Part shown: positions 1 to 12,700 of the stretch, one piece after another
How the letters are laid out: every line of letters starts with the position of its first letter
How positions within the stretch are numbered: the stretch's first letter is position 1
Origin: Galeopsis tetrahit
Taxonomy: Eukaryota; Streptophyta; Magnoliopsida; Lamiales; Lamiaceae
Direction of reading: 5' to 3'
Length of the DNA stretch: 64,000 nt
Assembly (NCBI GenBank): GCA_963675135.1
Contig: OY776119.1
Span: 11,261,156-11,325,155 of the forward strand
Translations under genes and position numbers: made by a program
Notes under the pieces: model-generated
Seen by the model: only the letters and a program-made list of their open reading frames with translations
Database searches by the model: none
What the model was told of the DNA's origin: nothing

Positions 1-60
1 TTTCATTTTATCTATTCTATTGATATTGTGTTTTACATTTTGTATAGGAAAAAAAATGAG

Positions 61-225
61 CAAAACTACGGTTCGGTCAAAACCGCCCGAACTATTATGG
101 TTTCAAACCGAACGGTTTTTATAAATACAGTTTGGTTTACGGTTTTGAAAAAAAATAACGGTTTATAGTTTGATTTACGATTTACGGGCGATTTGGTTAA
201 CCAAACCGAACCATGCACACCTCTA
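61..225. mobile_element. hAT-type MITE remnant
   Basis: This stretch is rich in the words AACCGAAC, GGTTTACGG and CGGTTT on both strands. It ends with CCATGCACACCTCTA, the reverse complement of the TAGAGGTGTGCATGG terminus common in plant hAT-type non-autonomous elements. The left terminus is missing or unrecognisable, so it appears truncated. No coding capacity is seen. Confidence 0.45.
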
Positions 226-829
226 CCTGCGCGTTACTTTTGCGCGATTTTTAAGGAATTATCTGTTTGACTGGTCAAACTCACTACAGATCCGCTAATT
301 TTTGACATTTCCTTAAATATACTAATATTTCACGTGAAATATTGCACATAAGTGCGTCCCTTATTTTATACTCCTAAATGTTTTTTCGAGTTTACTAGGC
401 GTTTAAATTTACGACAAATAAAAATATTTTGAAATTAAAAAATTTATATAAAATAAAAAAAATATTCTACATCCATTACAACCGTGTTACATAAGACTTA
501 AATAATTCAACACTCGACATATAAACGAAATTTACCACAAGACGACACATCATCAATTTTAACAAGACTTGATACACACATATACAAAATACAAATTAAA
601 ACAATATTCAACATTAAAAAAAAAAGTATCAACTATCGTAATTGAAAACCATATCCATAAAAAAACAATACTAGATTGAAAAGTATGATGAATTTATTGA
701 AATCATTCGAGACTGATGGAGACTTACAAACTTTGAAAACAAGATCTGTTTTGAGGATAATAGTCAACGCCTGAGCTTAGCTTCCGAACCACTAATTGCA
801 ATGGTTGTTGTTTCAGAAAATTAACAATC

Positions 830-1022
830 GAAAAAACCATTCAACCACCAAAGTATGGATCCGGCTCCAACCTGTTCTCCACGTACTCGTGTTCTGAGTC
901 TGAGTCATCTGAACTGAACAAGAATCGGGACAACTTTTGAAATATCCATATTGGACACAAATAATAATATGCCCCACAAATAACAAAAGGACGAAAATCC
1001 GCCATACTCTAACAAAATTCAT
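830..1022 (-). pseudogene. Orphan, diverged FRO first-exon remnant
   Basis: Read on the minus strand, the start matches the first exon of the three FRO genes in this window: M-N-F followed by the hydrophobic run FVLLLFVGHIIICV, against FFLLVFVGHMIIWV in the intact copies. DNA similarity covers roughly 75 nt and then fades. No matching exons 2-8 are found downstream (lower coordinates) before the window edge, so this is either a dispersed exon copy or the end of a decayed fourth FRO gene. It could also be a chance hydrophobic ORF, but the shared order of residues and the shared GTGGGGCATAT DNA word favour homology. Confidence 0.4.
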
Positions 1023-1029
1023 CTGCAAG

Positions 1030-1690
1030 GCCTTTCTGTAGCTGTAGGGTAGGGGTGTCTTTTGAAGTTGAGATGTGATTAGTATTAGTAATCTGATTCT
1101 TTAACTTATGGCACTATATATATATGAGGTGAGAGATACATTTAACCAGTATAATATACTTAAATCATTATATATACTCTTTAAAAACAAATCCAAATAA
1201 AATGTGGCAAGTAAAAAGTGAGAACAAAATCATTATATTATATAAGTATCGGACATAAACAAATCCATCCTACTGGGTCGGTGTTGGGTGCCAAATAAAA
1301 GGCAAATGTGAGAGGATTGACAAATGTAAGGAGCTAAACTTATAATCGACATAATAATAGAGTAACATTCTTGTACATCAGTAATAAAGACTACACCGAT
1401 TATACAATGTAATTGTATACAACAAATACATTTTTAGTAAACAATTACCATTTAAAAATACACACTTGAATTGCGTATATAAGTTTTTGTCCATTATAAT
1501 ATATTAATATATGCAACAACTAGATATCTTACAATCAATCAAAATAAGATTAAAAAATTTCAAAATCACTTAATAAATACACAGCTCAAACATACCATGT
1601 CCATAAGCAACACAATATTTACAACTTGAACAAAGTTTTATATTGGGCAGTAAAGCACCAATTTCACTATCAGCTTCAGCATTGATCACG
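1030..1690. other. AT-rich intergenic stretch, nothing recognised
   Basis: No coding exon, RNA gene or complete transposon is recognised between the orphan exon and the FRO-A stop codon. The part after about 1330 resembles the 3' flanks of FRO-B (9230-9700) and FRO-C (24780-25270), so it is the conserved downstream flank of the FRO unit. Confidence 0.5.
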
Positions 1691-1692
1691 GA

Positions 1693-4600
1693 TCACCAGT
1701 TGAAGCTGATAGACTCAAAAGACAAGTTTTTAGCTAAACCAGATGCACATATTTTGGCAACTTCATGCCTCAATCCTTTAGGGCCACAAACAAGAACTCC
1801 GACATCAGATTCTTTGCAGTCGAAGAGTATCCCTGAAATTTTTACACAGGTATTATTAGACTACTACTTTGTAGATTCAAAACAGGGATAATACCTTTTC
1901 TGGTTCCTAAAGTTTACTTTTTTACCGGTCTTGGTCCCCCTCTTTCACTCATATCAAACTTAGTCTCTAAAATAGACTTTTATTCCCACCATTAGTTGAC
2001 CATCCTTTAACTAACATAATCAAATGTAAAATCACATTTAGCACCCCCAAATAATTATGAATTACATTTAACATTCCCTCAAATAGTTAATTATGTCAGT
2101 CAACTAATGGTGGGACCAAATATGAGAGTAGAAGTGTACTTCCACGACCAAATTTGATAGTGAGTGAAAACAGGGGACCAAACTGGAAAAGGGTAAACTA
2201 TAGGGACCAAAAACGATATTATCTCATCACAACATAAATATATTCCCCTTTTCGTTTTCAGTAGAGAGAAATAGATAATAAAAAAAAAAGACTCACTCTT
2301 TAGATCAGGTCTTGCACCGAAATGTACTTTTGTGGATTGAACAAAAGACTCATGGGGAAGGCTCTCAAGTTCTCTATCGGGAACACATAAACATGAAGAA
2401 GGTGACATTGTTGGTGTTGGAAGATCAACATTCTGAATTTGCGTCCCTTCTGCAGAAAGTTTTCTCTTTTGCCACAGGAAAGCGGCACTTGTTGCTACAA
2501 AGATACTCACACATACAAGGAACATGTCCCAAAGAATTTTGTAGCTGTAATGGTAATTATCTCCCCTGTGTTCCACTGGATATATATGGTAACGAGTTAT
2601 GAAGCCCAAAAGCAGTAAAAATATGATAAACGAGGACGAGATTATTGCACCAAGACATAGCCAGCTGCTTTTACCAAGAACCTCGGATATAGGTGAATCT
2701 AATGGATTGGGCTTGAACAGTTTCGCCTCGATTTGCTTATTTGCATCCTCAAGGGTCATTTTGTGCCCTTGAGTAACATAAGCTTCTACCTTCAGCTGTA
2801 ATTTAGAAATATCTAGAGGATTTCCAGACAAAGGGAGCAAGAGATCTAGCATAGTGAGGTCGGCTGTGTTCTTGAAGGCTGAGATGAGGAGAACCTTTGG
2901 AACCTTCGAGTTGGATTCTGTACTTTGGAAAATGATGTCACGTATAATGGACATGAAAGGAACAATACCACTTCCTCCGCTGATCAACACCAAAGCCTCG
3001 TGGCTGAACAAATATAAACTTTGTGAACATCAATCAACTTAAACTAAAAACTGCGTTAAAATATAAATTTGTGCTACCACTACATCTGAATGAAAAAGAT
3101 GCTAACCGAAGGAAATGAGATGATGCAGGTCCATAAGGTCCTTCTGTTGATACTTCGAGGCGATCTGGAGAAGAAGAAAGTTGTTTGCAGAGCTTTTGGG
3201 TCCAATTTCCCTCGCTTTTGATTACAACACTTAGTTTATCTGTCTCCAAGTTACTGCTTGAGCTTATCGTAAACGGATGCCACTGCAGTTTGCATATGCT
3301 TGGAATATTCACAAACAAGATACTGGTGGTACTATAACACAGCCCTGAAAGGAGAAATTAATAGATAAGTTCTGACAAAAACTTATGTGAACCTGGTTCA
3401 CAGATCTGAGATTTATGAACTCCATTGATCCTACCCAACAAATCCTAAATGGATCATATATCCAAGATTTATAAATGGATGAAGTTCATGTGAACCAACT
3501 TCACACAAGTGTTACTCATAAGTTCTTATCAGTATATAGGTTTTGGGAAATAGAAAATGATTATGAGTGGCTCCACCAAAAATTAACCTGGATTCTTGGA
3601 GAAGGTGAGTTCCACAGTGCCATTAGGTAAAAGGCGTGACGAGAGTAGTCTGCTCCTCCGCCTCGATTGCAGGAACCGTAAATATCGATCAATAAGGAAG
3701 AGAAAGATTCCAGGAAGAATCATGCAGAGATAGGCCACTCCGACATGAAACATGTAGAAGAATACGAAGAGAATATAGAGTTGGTGAGTGTAAAAGAAAA
3801 GCTCAAACATTTTTCGCCTAACACGGTCTAAGCTCGTCACCCATATCACTATCGACAGCACGAATGCAATTACTCCAGCTAAATTAGATAGATAAGTACT
3901 GCTCCACTCAAGCATCTGCATCAACATTCATTTTATCAAAAATCATTACTTGGGGATTAGCATGTGATGGAGTAAAAAAGGGTCGAGAAACAAGAAAAAT
4001 GAGGTTTCACAGGATTAAATCTCGCCCAAACAACAATTGTCGTTTTCCAAATTCTATGATCATTTGGATGTCCTAACAACATAAAACAACGTGCCTGAAC
4101 CCCAGCTTATTAGCCCACAAGCAATAAAACTCATGGGTTGTTATTAAAGAACTTGAATTTAAAAGACCGTAACTATAATAAAAATAATAATAATAATAAT
4201 AAGAGTAGCACTTGGGTGCACCAGTTGCACTGTCCAACAACTGGTGCACAACTAATGTTTTCTATAGAAAATAACTAATAGTGTTCAGTAAACAACTAAT
4301 ACTACTACCTTTTAGAAAAACAACTAATATCATTTAAAAATGCACCTGAGTTGCACAGTAAAACTAGTGCATAGAAGTGTTTGCGTAATAACAATAATAA
4401 GACAATGTTATAGACCGTATCAGCATGTTTGACTTTCGAAAAAATATGAGTTTGTACCAGGATCATTTCATGAGTAATGCCCCAATAGATGATGAATCCT
4501 ATGCTATGGAGAGCAAAAAGGACATTTGAAATATGGCCAAGCCAGATATGGTACTTGATGCTTGACTCCGATGTTAGGCCAATCAGAGGCAAGATTGATG

Positions 4601-5386
4601 ATCCTCTAGTCACAGGGAAAAACAGGAAAGCCCAGCATGTGTTTCCAATGTACCCAAGCCTCAGGGATACACTACGTAACACAGTTTTCCACCTTCAGAA
4701 AAGCAAACACGCAACACATTTTATCATAATAGTCAAGAAAATAATTCAGCTACATTAACAAATTTATTATAACATATAGCAATTTTAGTGCATACGTTTC
4801 CATCCCTGGCATGCGCATATAAGGCCACTTAATGCTGACATAAACGTAATTTGCTAGGGACCAAATCAGAAGTGCTATAAACATCGCTGCAAATGTAAGC
4901 TCCACAGCGTTGACTATTCCAAGTGGCGCCATTACCACCGCCGGACGTCTCAGGGGATCATAAAAGCTTTTAGTACTGCAAGAAGTTGACTCTATCAAGT
5001 CTCAAGTCTTAAATTGCTCAATTGATGTATTCATTTCTTTATTTGACTAATCAAGAAAGGCCAAACCTCTCAGAATTCGATTTCTTCTGGAGATGTAGAT
5101 AAACACATCCAAAAGCAGCAATGAGCATAAGAGGAAAGCTAAATAAAACAAGATTCGTCCCTGCATAAGAATGGCAGAACTAGTAAGGTCAAGAAACTAT
5201 CAAAAAATGTAACCAGTAAGCACAAAAGATTTTACCTTGTTCCCTGAAGTATGTGGAATTGAGTTTTTCATTTAACTTGGGAGCCCATGAAAATTTGTAT
5301 GTTTTTGTCGGAATCATAACCCATATAATCATATGCCCCACAAACACCAAAAGGAAGAAAATCTGCCATGCTGCACGAAATTTCAT
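1693..5386 (-). CDS. FRO: Ferric-chelate reductase (FRO family), copy A
   Basis: Plasma-membrane flavocytochrome b that would pass electrons from NADPH through FAD and two hemes to extracellular Fe(III) or Cu(II) chelates. Eight exons assembled by eye with GT-AG borders: 5386-5236, 5160-5067, 4975-4796, 4692-4458, 3915-3588, 3344-3107, 3003-2297, 1832-1693 (2073 nt, 690 aa). Visible motifs are heme-ligand histidine pairs H190/H204 and H264/H277 in the membrane core, the FAD motif HPFT at 352-355, GPYGP at 398-402, the nucleotide-binding GGSGI at 418-422, CGPK at 660-663 and the family C-terminus ending FESISFNW. There is a hydrophobic N-terminal segment and further membrane helices near residues 525-600. 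Length is close to the 700-725 aa usual for the family. The start ATG precedes the family-typical first membrane helix. It resembles the FRO2/FRO4/FRO5 clade; iron versus copper preference cannot be read from sequence. Confidence 0.9.
1887..2223. mobile_element. MITE in intron 7 of FRO-A
   Basis: Terminal inverted repeats of about 30 bp flank this block: GATAATACC...TAAAGTTTAC on the left and GTAAACTATAGGGACC...GATATTATC on the right. The same element sits at the same place in FRO-B and FRO-C, so it inserted before the tandem duplications. It is non-coding and is removed with the intron. Confidence 0.55.
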
Positions 5387-5450
5387 CGTACAAGGCTAGG
5401 ATCTTTTAAAGTTCAGAACTGTGTAGAGATCAAGATATCTTGGCTGACAA

Positions 5451-5479
5451 ATATGTCAAATTGTACTCCCTATTTATAC

Positions 5480-5522
<43 letters not shown>

Positions 5523-5552
5523 ATTATTTATATATATGTCAAATTGTACTCC

Positions 5553-5602
<50 letters not shown>
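5451..5602 (-). promoter_or_regulatory. FRO-A core promoter region with expanded TA microsatellite
   Basis: About 85 bp upstream of the ATG, where FRO-B has a short TATATATATA box, FRO-A has two long TA tracts (about 5483-5519 and 5560-5602). They are separated by a duplicated block that begins with ATATGTCAAATTG and occurs at 5451-5478 and 5534-5561, about 83 bp apart. The position relative to the start codon suggests this tract contains the TATA box; the transcription start is inferred, not seen. Confidence 0.5.
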
Positions 5603-5604
<2 letters not shown>

Positions 5605-7436
5605 GGCAATAACCTTATACGACATCTTAACAAATCATAGAAATGGCATGTTTCATGCATATTTAGTGGGATATTGGTACTGAAAATCATTTTGCAGGCT
5701 ACTAAAACTATAAGCAAGTGGAGCAGTAAAATCAAATATTTGTTTATACATTTAAAAAGATATTGATGTTACATTTAATGCACAAGAAAAATCCACATAC
5801 ATTATGAAGTTTTCTAAGAATTTAACTGTCAAGGTCAGAAAGGATGTTTCTTGAATTTTATTACGAATCTAATAATGTAATTAACTGTGTAATTAAATGA
5901 TGAATGAATGTATCTTCTTTCCATATTATGCTATCAAATTTGTGTTCTTATTTAGCATGTCATAATCTTGATATTAAAATTGATATAGACTGATCACAAT
6001 AGCTTATATATTTAATTCATCATTTTAAATATTCATGCTTTCAATCTTTACACCAAGCAGAATGACACGTTAATAATGAAATTTCAGACCATAACAAGAT
6101 ATTACCATGTGATTCATGTAAATCATTAATCATGAAAAAGAATATTGTCAATACAATTCCCCTCTCTAAGCAATTAGATAGTACTACTATTGATACAAAA
6201 GTACCATAGCAATCTGCAAGTACAGTTGACTTCTGGTTTATTAACTTATGGCAGTACATATTGGCTAATTCTTCAACTAATTATAAGAATATACATCACT
6301 CTCCTTATCATTATGCAAATGGAAAATTATTCTTACGTGTGGGATCATAATGTGGAAGATTAACAAGAACCAGAACAACTAGAATAATTTAACCAGCAAT
6401 CAGGCATATTTGCAGCACACGTGGGATCATAATGTGGAGACTTAACAACTTAACTGTTAAATATGTATTTTTTAAAGCATGGTTTTTATAATTCATAGTG
6501 GATTAGTGTGTATAAACTGTTTTACATCACAGCATCACAATTGTCTTGACTTCTTGCTTCAATACATGTTAATTTGCAAACATCCTAATTACTAACACAG
6601 ACATTTTGAATTCCATGTCATCATACCATGTGAACATGATTTAGATTATGGTAGAAAATCCTTATTACAAAACTGTCACAAGACTAAAAGGCAAAATGTA
6701 ACTGAACATGTGATTTTACAATGAACTTTGATCAAGTACAAGCTGTATAATAGAGTATAAATTTGGTTTTCATATCCAAGAACACATTATTCCACGTAGA
6801 AGCTCAAAGGGGATAGTGATTATCTAAAAAAGAAAATGTGAACAATCGATAATTTCTTCTTTTCAATCACACATGTTTTTATTCCAAGCCAAGCAGACAT
6901 GAAATTGAATACTTTAGTTACTATGTATCCAATATCACAAACAATGGATTAGAATTAGATTCATGCCATATTCGATAGGTTCTTACAAATCATTAATTTC
7001 CAGGCAATCAAATTTACACACACACACACAGAGACTAAAGAAGCAGAGTAACAAGTTACATTGAAGAGTACCATTCTATTCTTATGATTCTTAACTTGGA
7101 AGAAATTTATCATCCATATGGTTTTAATTTGGAAAATGATTTTTTCGTCAGGTCTCGAATTGAGACAAAAAAGAAAAGTTGATTCAGGCCTTGAATTGAG
7201 AAAGAAACAAAAATTAAGCTCTGAATTGAAACATTTATTAAATTGGGTCTTGATAAGAAATTCTTCCTTCTTAACTTACAAGAAACTGTACTGGATGAAT
7301 GCTTAAGATGTCGCAAGTGGGATGCCCCATCGCAATATAGCTGAAGATGGGAAACCAAAGAAGAAACTGAATCACCTGTTGATGATGAGAACAGAAAACA
7401 CTTGCATTAGGTATCTTAATGTGTATTCAGCAGTCT
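5603..7436. other. Spacer between FRO-A and DUF819 remnant 1
   Basis: Non-coding, AT-rich spacer. It aligns by eye with 13360-14880 and 28960-30860, the equivalent spacers of units B and C, with many small indels. It holds a short CA run near 7017-7030 and no convincing exon, RNA gene or complete transposon. The part at 7130-7300, just after the DUF819 remnant, resembles 30490-30650 downstream of the intact DUF819 gene. Confidence 0.6.
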
Positions 7437-8190
7437 CTTTACATGTATCTAAGAACCAGCATTCCAAAACCAATTCCCAGAAACGTAGCAATTGATATTC
7501 CAAATATACCAACAAGAATGCCAGGTACAACTAAGGTGGTCCATCCTTTAGCTGTGGCCATTCATATTAGTTTTCCCAGTCCAAGTATCACAACAAGATG
7601 AATGGATACTTGAACTAACACAAACAAGAAGATACTGGGAGCTGTGTTGATTATGTTTGCACCCAGAACAAAGTTCCTGTTGTTTGTATAACTTGGCGCA
7701 GATCAGCTCTAAACAGAAGCAATGGAATTGTTAATGGCAATATATACTGAAACACAGTAGAGTAAGCAGGTGCGTCGTATGGAATAATCACCAGATTACT
7801 GGCACCAAGCCCAACTACAATACTCACTAATGCAGCACTAACCATTTTCCCAATTTTTGTCTTCTCTGACCTTCAATCCCATCGATTCACATAAAAAAAA
7901 TTAACAATTTCAATACACTTTAAATGATATAAGAAAACAAAAACAACAAATGCAGGCAAAATTTATGAAACGAGCGGGAAGATTTAGGTTACCAGAGGCC
8001 GAAAGTTCCGGTAGCGAAAAGGGCGGTCCGGTCCACATTCCCCAATTATCATCAGGAGAAATCAGCGGCAAGTTATTCAACTGGGAATTGACGATTAAAG
8101 AAGCTTTACAGACAATTTCTGTGTTTTGTGAGAGAAATTCTGAATGATAAATGGGATATAGTGTTTGATGGGAAAATTTTACCGCCATTC
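7437..8190 (-). pseudogene. DUF819 membrane protein, internally deleted chimeric remnant (copy 1)
   Basis: Compared with the intact gene at 30861-34457, only pieces of exon 1 (about 8190-7990), exon 2 (about 7871-7667) and exon 6 (about 7666-7437) remain. Exon 2 is fused in mid-exon to mid-exon 6 at about 7665-7670, where both parents share AGAACA, so exons 3-5 and four introns are gone. Exon 1 lacks the ancestral ATG, which was removed by the same deletion as in copy 2. It also carries a small GGACC duplication near 8030 that shifts the frame into the next exon. Exon 6 has two more deletions: 15 nt near 7657, and a larger one near 7562 that removes the conserved glycine-rich loop. It cannot encode a working transporter-like protein. 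Confidence 0.85.
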
Positions 8191-8760
8191 TCGACTATAT
8201 GGAGAGAGTAGATACCTTCCCGTTAATTCTGTTTGAATGACCAATTAAAAATATTAATTCAAATTACATTCTAAGTATATACTCCATAGGAATTAAAATC
8301 AACTATTGTTCATGTTCCACATTTTGTTCCACTACGATGACATATTAAAAAAATAATCAATGTTCTATAATAAATATTGAGCCGACAGACAGGAAAAGTG
8401 GAACAATCAGTATATACACCCTTTTCTCGTTTCTCCTTAATTATCCTTAGTAAATCACTACAATTTCCCATTTAATTTACGTTTTTTCATCTCTTGAAAC
8501 AAGTTATTACTCATTTTTTTTTTCCAAACCATTATGAAATACAGTGTGTAGAGTAAGTGAAAATTTTTGTGGACTTGGCTATTTAATTTATGCACTTATT
8601 TTACTTTGTTTCTCTTTAAATTATTTATATGTAAATCTCTACAATTTCTTCTTCAATTGACTTTTTTCATCTCTGCAAGTTATTACTTTTTCATTTTCTC
8701 TTATTTTACTCTTCATTTTTTAATGATAATGGAAGATAAATTTATAACTTAATTCTATAC
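8191..8760. other. Spacer between units A and B, with empty sites
   Basis: Non-coding. It aligns with parts of 18840-24312 once the insertions there are removed. Around 8480-8485 it has the uninterrupted form of the site carrying the Stowaway/CACTA nest in the next spacer. Around 8745-8760 it has the uninterrupted form of the site carrying the deleted Copia element. Confidence 0.6.
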
Positions 8761-8779
8761 AAACAAAATATTATGAAAC

Positions 8780-9180
8780 AAAAGGAATATTGAGCAAGTG
8801 AATAATTTTTTGGGTTAGATTTTTTTTTTTTTTTTTTTTTGAGGAAGGGTTTGGCTATCTAATTTATACATATTTGTCACAAAAAATAAACATTTGAATC
8901 CACTACGTAAGCCTTTCTAAAATATTCATACATCTATGCATCTAAATCCAAACTAAACCACAAATTTGACAAATGAAAGTTTGTTGAGACACTCTCCTGT
9001 GTCCTGTGTTAAGCCTGGCCTATATGACGAACCGTCTCATACAAGAATTGTTGAGTGTCTACTTAGACGATACTTATTTGTACATTTGACCAACTCTCAA
9101 ACAGTAAGTAAATTAGTTATCAGTTCTAAACTTATTTATAAAATTCGTATGCACTAGCCATATAAATTTTGAGAATTTCC
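8780..9180. repeat. Unit-boundary spacer block, copy 1
   Basis: This block, running from a GTGAATAATTTTTTGGG word and a poly-T run (about 8820-8842) through AACATTTGAATCCACTAC and AAATTTGACAAATGAAAG, recurs at about 24335-24740 and, in part, at about 41215-41385. In the first two places it lies just downstream of a FRO 3' end, marking the left border of a FRO-DUF819 unit. Confidence 0.6.
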
Positions 9181-9702
9181 TATCATTTATGCAGCAATAA
9201 CATTTTGACACATACACACAGTAGAAACAGTTAGACAACAACTAATAATAATATGCCAACTAAATATCTTACAATCCACGTAATAATAGAGTAACACTCT
9301 TGTACATCAATAGTAAAGAATACACCAATTGTAAAATGTAACTAACTAATAGCTTTCAATGAAACAACTAATACACATTTTAGTAAAACAATACCATTTA
9401 AAAATACACAGTTGAATTGCATGATTTACCTGGAGTATATTTGTTCATAATAAAATGCAACTAGATATCTTACAATCACACCAAAAGAAGGTTAAAAAAT
9501 TTCAAACATCATTTAATAAATACACAGCTCAAACATGCCATACCATAAGCAATACAACTTACAGCTTGAACAAAGTTTTATTTAGGGCAGAAGAAGTTTA
9601 AATTAGGTAGTGTCACGAACAAGCACAAATTTCATTATCAGCTCCTTGAATATCTGAACGAGTGTCGCGTTGACGGACACTATTATATTTTTTCAGCATT
9701 GA

Positions 9703-12700
9703 TCACCAGTTGAAGCTGATAGACTCAAAAGACAAGTTTTTGGCTAAACCAGATGCACATATTTTGGCAACTTCATGCCTCAATCTTTTAGGGCCACAAA
9801 CTAGAACCCCAACATCAGGTTCTTTGCAGTCGAAGAGTATCCCTGCAATTATACACATGTATTATTCGAGTGCCACTTTGTAGATTCAAAACAGGGATAA
9901 TAGCTTTTTTGGTCCCTAAAGTTTATTTTTTCTTTAGTTTTGATCCCCCTCTTTTACTCACTATCAAACTTAGTCCTGAAAATGCTCCCACCATTAGCTG
10001 ACCTTCCATTAACTAACATAATCAATTATTACGGAGTGTTAAATGTAGCTCCCCCAAATAGTTAATTATGTCACTCAACTTACGGTGGGACCAAAATGTT
10101 AGAGTAAAAGTGTACTTCCAAGACCAAATTTGATAATGAGTAAAAACAGGGGACCAAACTGGAAAAAGGTAAACTATAGGGACAAAAAATGATATTATCT
10201 CATCACAACACTAAGATACTCCGAGAAAGAGAGTAAAAAAAAAGACTCACTCTTTAGATCAGGTCTTGCACAAAAATGTACTTTGGTGGATTGAACAAGA
10301 GACTGATGGGGAAGGCTTTCAAGTTCTCTATCGGGAACACATAACCATGAAGAAGGTGACATTGTTGGTGTTGGAAGATCAACATTCTGAATTTGTGTCC
10401 CTTCTGCATAAAGTTTTCTCTTTTGCCACAGGAAAGCGGCACTTGTTGCTACAAAGATACTCACACATACAAGGAACATGTCCCAAAGAATTTTGTAGCT
10501 GTAATGGTAATTATCTCCCCTGTGTTCCACTGGATATATATGGTAACGAGTTATGAAGCCCAAAAGCAGTAAAAATATGATAAACAAGGACGAGATTATT
10601 GCACCAAGACATAGCCAGCTGCTTTTACCAAGAACCTCGGATATAGGTGAATCTAATGGATTGGGCTTGAACAGTTTTGCCTCGATTTGATTATTTGCAT
10701 CCTCAAGGGTCCTTTCGTGCCCTTGAGTAACATAAGCTTCTACCTTCAGCTGTAATTTAGAAATATCTAGAGGATTTCCAGATAAAGGGAGCAAGAGATC
10801 TAGCATAGTGAGGTCGGCTGTGTTCTTGAAGGCTGAGATGAGGAGAACCTTTGGAACCTTTGAGTCGGATTCTGTACTTTGGAAAATGATGTCACGTATT
10901 ATGGACATGAAAGGAACAATACCACTTCCTCCGCTGATCATCACCAAAGCCTCGTGGCTGAACAAATATAAACTTTGTGAACATCGATCAACTTAAACTA
11001 AAAACTGCGTTAAAAAATAAATTTGTGCTACTACTACATCTGAATGAAAAAGATGCTAACCGAAGGAAATGAGATGATGCAGGTCCATAAGGTCCTTCTG
11101 TTGATACTTCGAGACGATCTGGAGAAGAAGAAAGTTGTTTGCAGAGCTTTTGGGTCCAACTTCCCTCGCTTTTGATTACAACACTTAGTCTATCTGTCTC
11201 CAAGTTACTGCTTGAGCTTATCGTAAACGGATGCCACTGCAGTTTGCATATGCTTGGAATATTCACAAACAAGATACTGGTGGTACTATAACACAGCCCT
11301 GAAAGGAGAAATTAATAGATAAGTTCTGGCGAAAACTTATGTGAACCTGGTTCACAGATCTGAGATTTATGAACTCCATTGATCCTACCCAACAAATCCC
11401 AAATGGATCATATATCCAACATTTAAAAATGAATGAAGTTCATGTGAACCAACTTCACACAAGTGTTACTCATAAGTTCTTATCAGTATATAGGTTTTGG
11501 GAAATAGATAATGATTGAGTGGCTCCACCAAAAATTAACCTGGATTCTTGGCGAAGGTGAGTTCCACAGTGCCATTAGGTAAGAGGCGTGACGAGAGTAG
11601 TCTGCTCCTCCGCCTCGATTGCAAGAACCGTAAATATCGATCAATAAGGAAGAGAAAGATTCCAGGAAGAATCATGCAGAGATAGGCCACTCCGACATGA
11701 AACATGTAGAAGAATATGAAGAGAATATAGAGTTGGTGAGTGTAAAAGAAAAGCTCAAACATTTTTCGCCTAACACGGTCTAAGCTCGTCACCCATATCA
11801 CCACCAACAGCACGAATGCAATTACTCCAGCTAAATTAGATAGATAAGTACTGCTCCACTCAAGCATCTGCATCAACATTCATTTTATCAAAAATCATTA
11901 CTAGGGGATTAGCATGTGATGGAGTAAAAAGGGTTGAGAAACAAGAAAAACGAGGTTTCACAGGATTAAATCTCGCCCAAACATCAATTATCGTTTTCCA
12001 AATTATTATCCTTTGGATGTCCTAACAACATAAAACAACGTGGCTTATTAGCCCACAAGCAATAAGAGTAACTATAAGACCGTAACTATAATAATGATAA
12101 TAAGAGTAGCACTTGGGTGCACCAGTTGCACAGTCCAACTGGTGCACAACTAATGTTTTCTATAGTAAACAACTAATACTACTTTTTAGTAAAACAACTA
12201 ATATCATTTAAAAATGCATTTGAGTTGCACAGTGAAACTAGAGCATATAAGTGTTTGCCTAATAACAATAATAAGACAATATTATAGACCGTATCAGCAT
12301 GTTTGACTTTCGAAAAAATATGAGTTTGTACCAGGATCAGTTCATGAGTAATGCCCCAATAGATGATGAATCCTATGCTATGGAGAGCAAAAAGGACATT
12401 TGAAATATGGCCAAGCCAGATATGGTACTTGATGCTTGACTCCGATGTTAGGCCAATCAGAGGCAAGATTGATGATCCTCTAGTAACAGGGAAAAACAGG
12501 AAAGCCCAGCATGTGTTTCCAATGTACCCAAGCCTCAGGGATACACTACGTAACAGAGTTTTCCACCTTCAGAAAAGCAAACACGCAACACATTTTATCA
12601 TAATAGTGAAGAAAATAATTCAGCTACATTAACAAGTTTATTATAACACATAGCAATTCTAGTACATACGTTTCCGTCCCTGGCATGCGCATATAGGGCC

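Noticed and set aside
2312..2602. Plus-strand ORFs repeated in each FRO copy (also 10266-10556 and 25838-26128)
   Set aside because: They are antisense shadows of FRO exon 7 and are conserved only because the coding strand is.
5465..5683. ORFs rich in Tyr-Ile repeats across 5333-5735
   Set aside because: They are translations of TA microsatellites and antisense to the FRO-A first exon and promoter, with no conserved domain.
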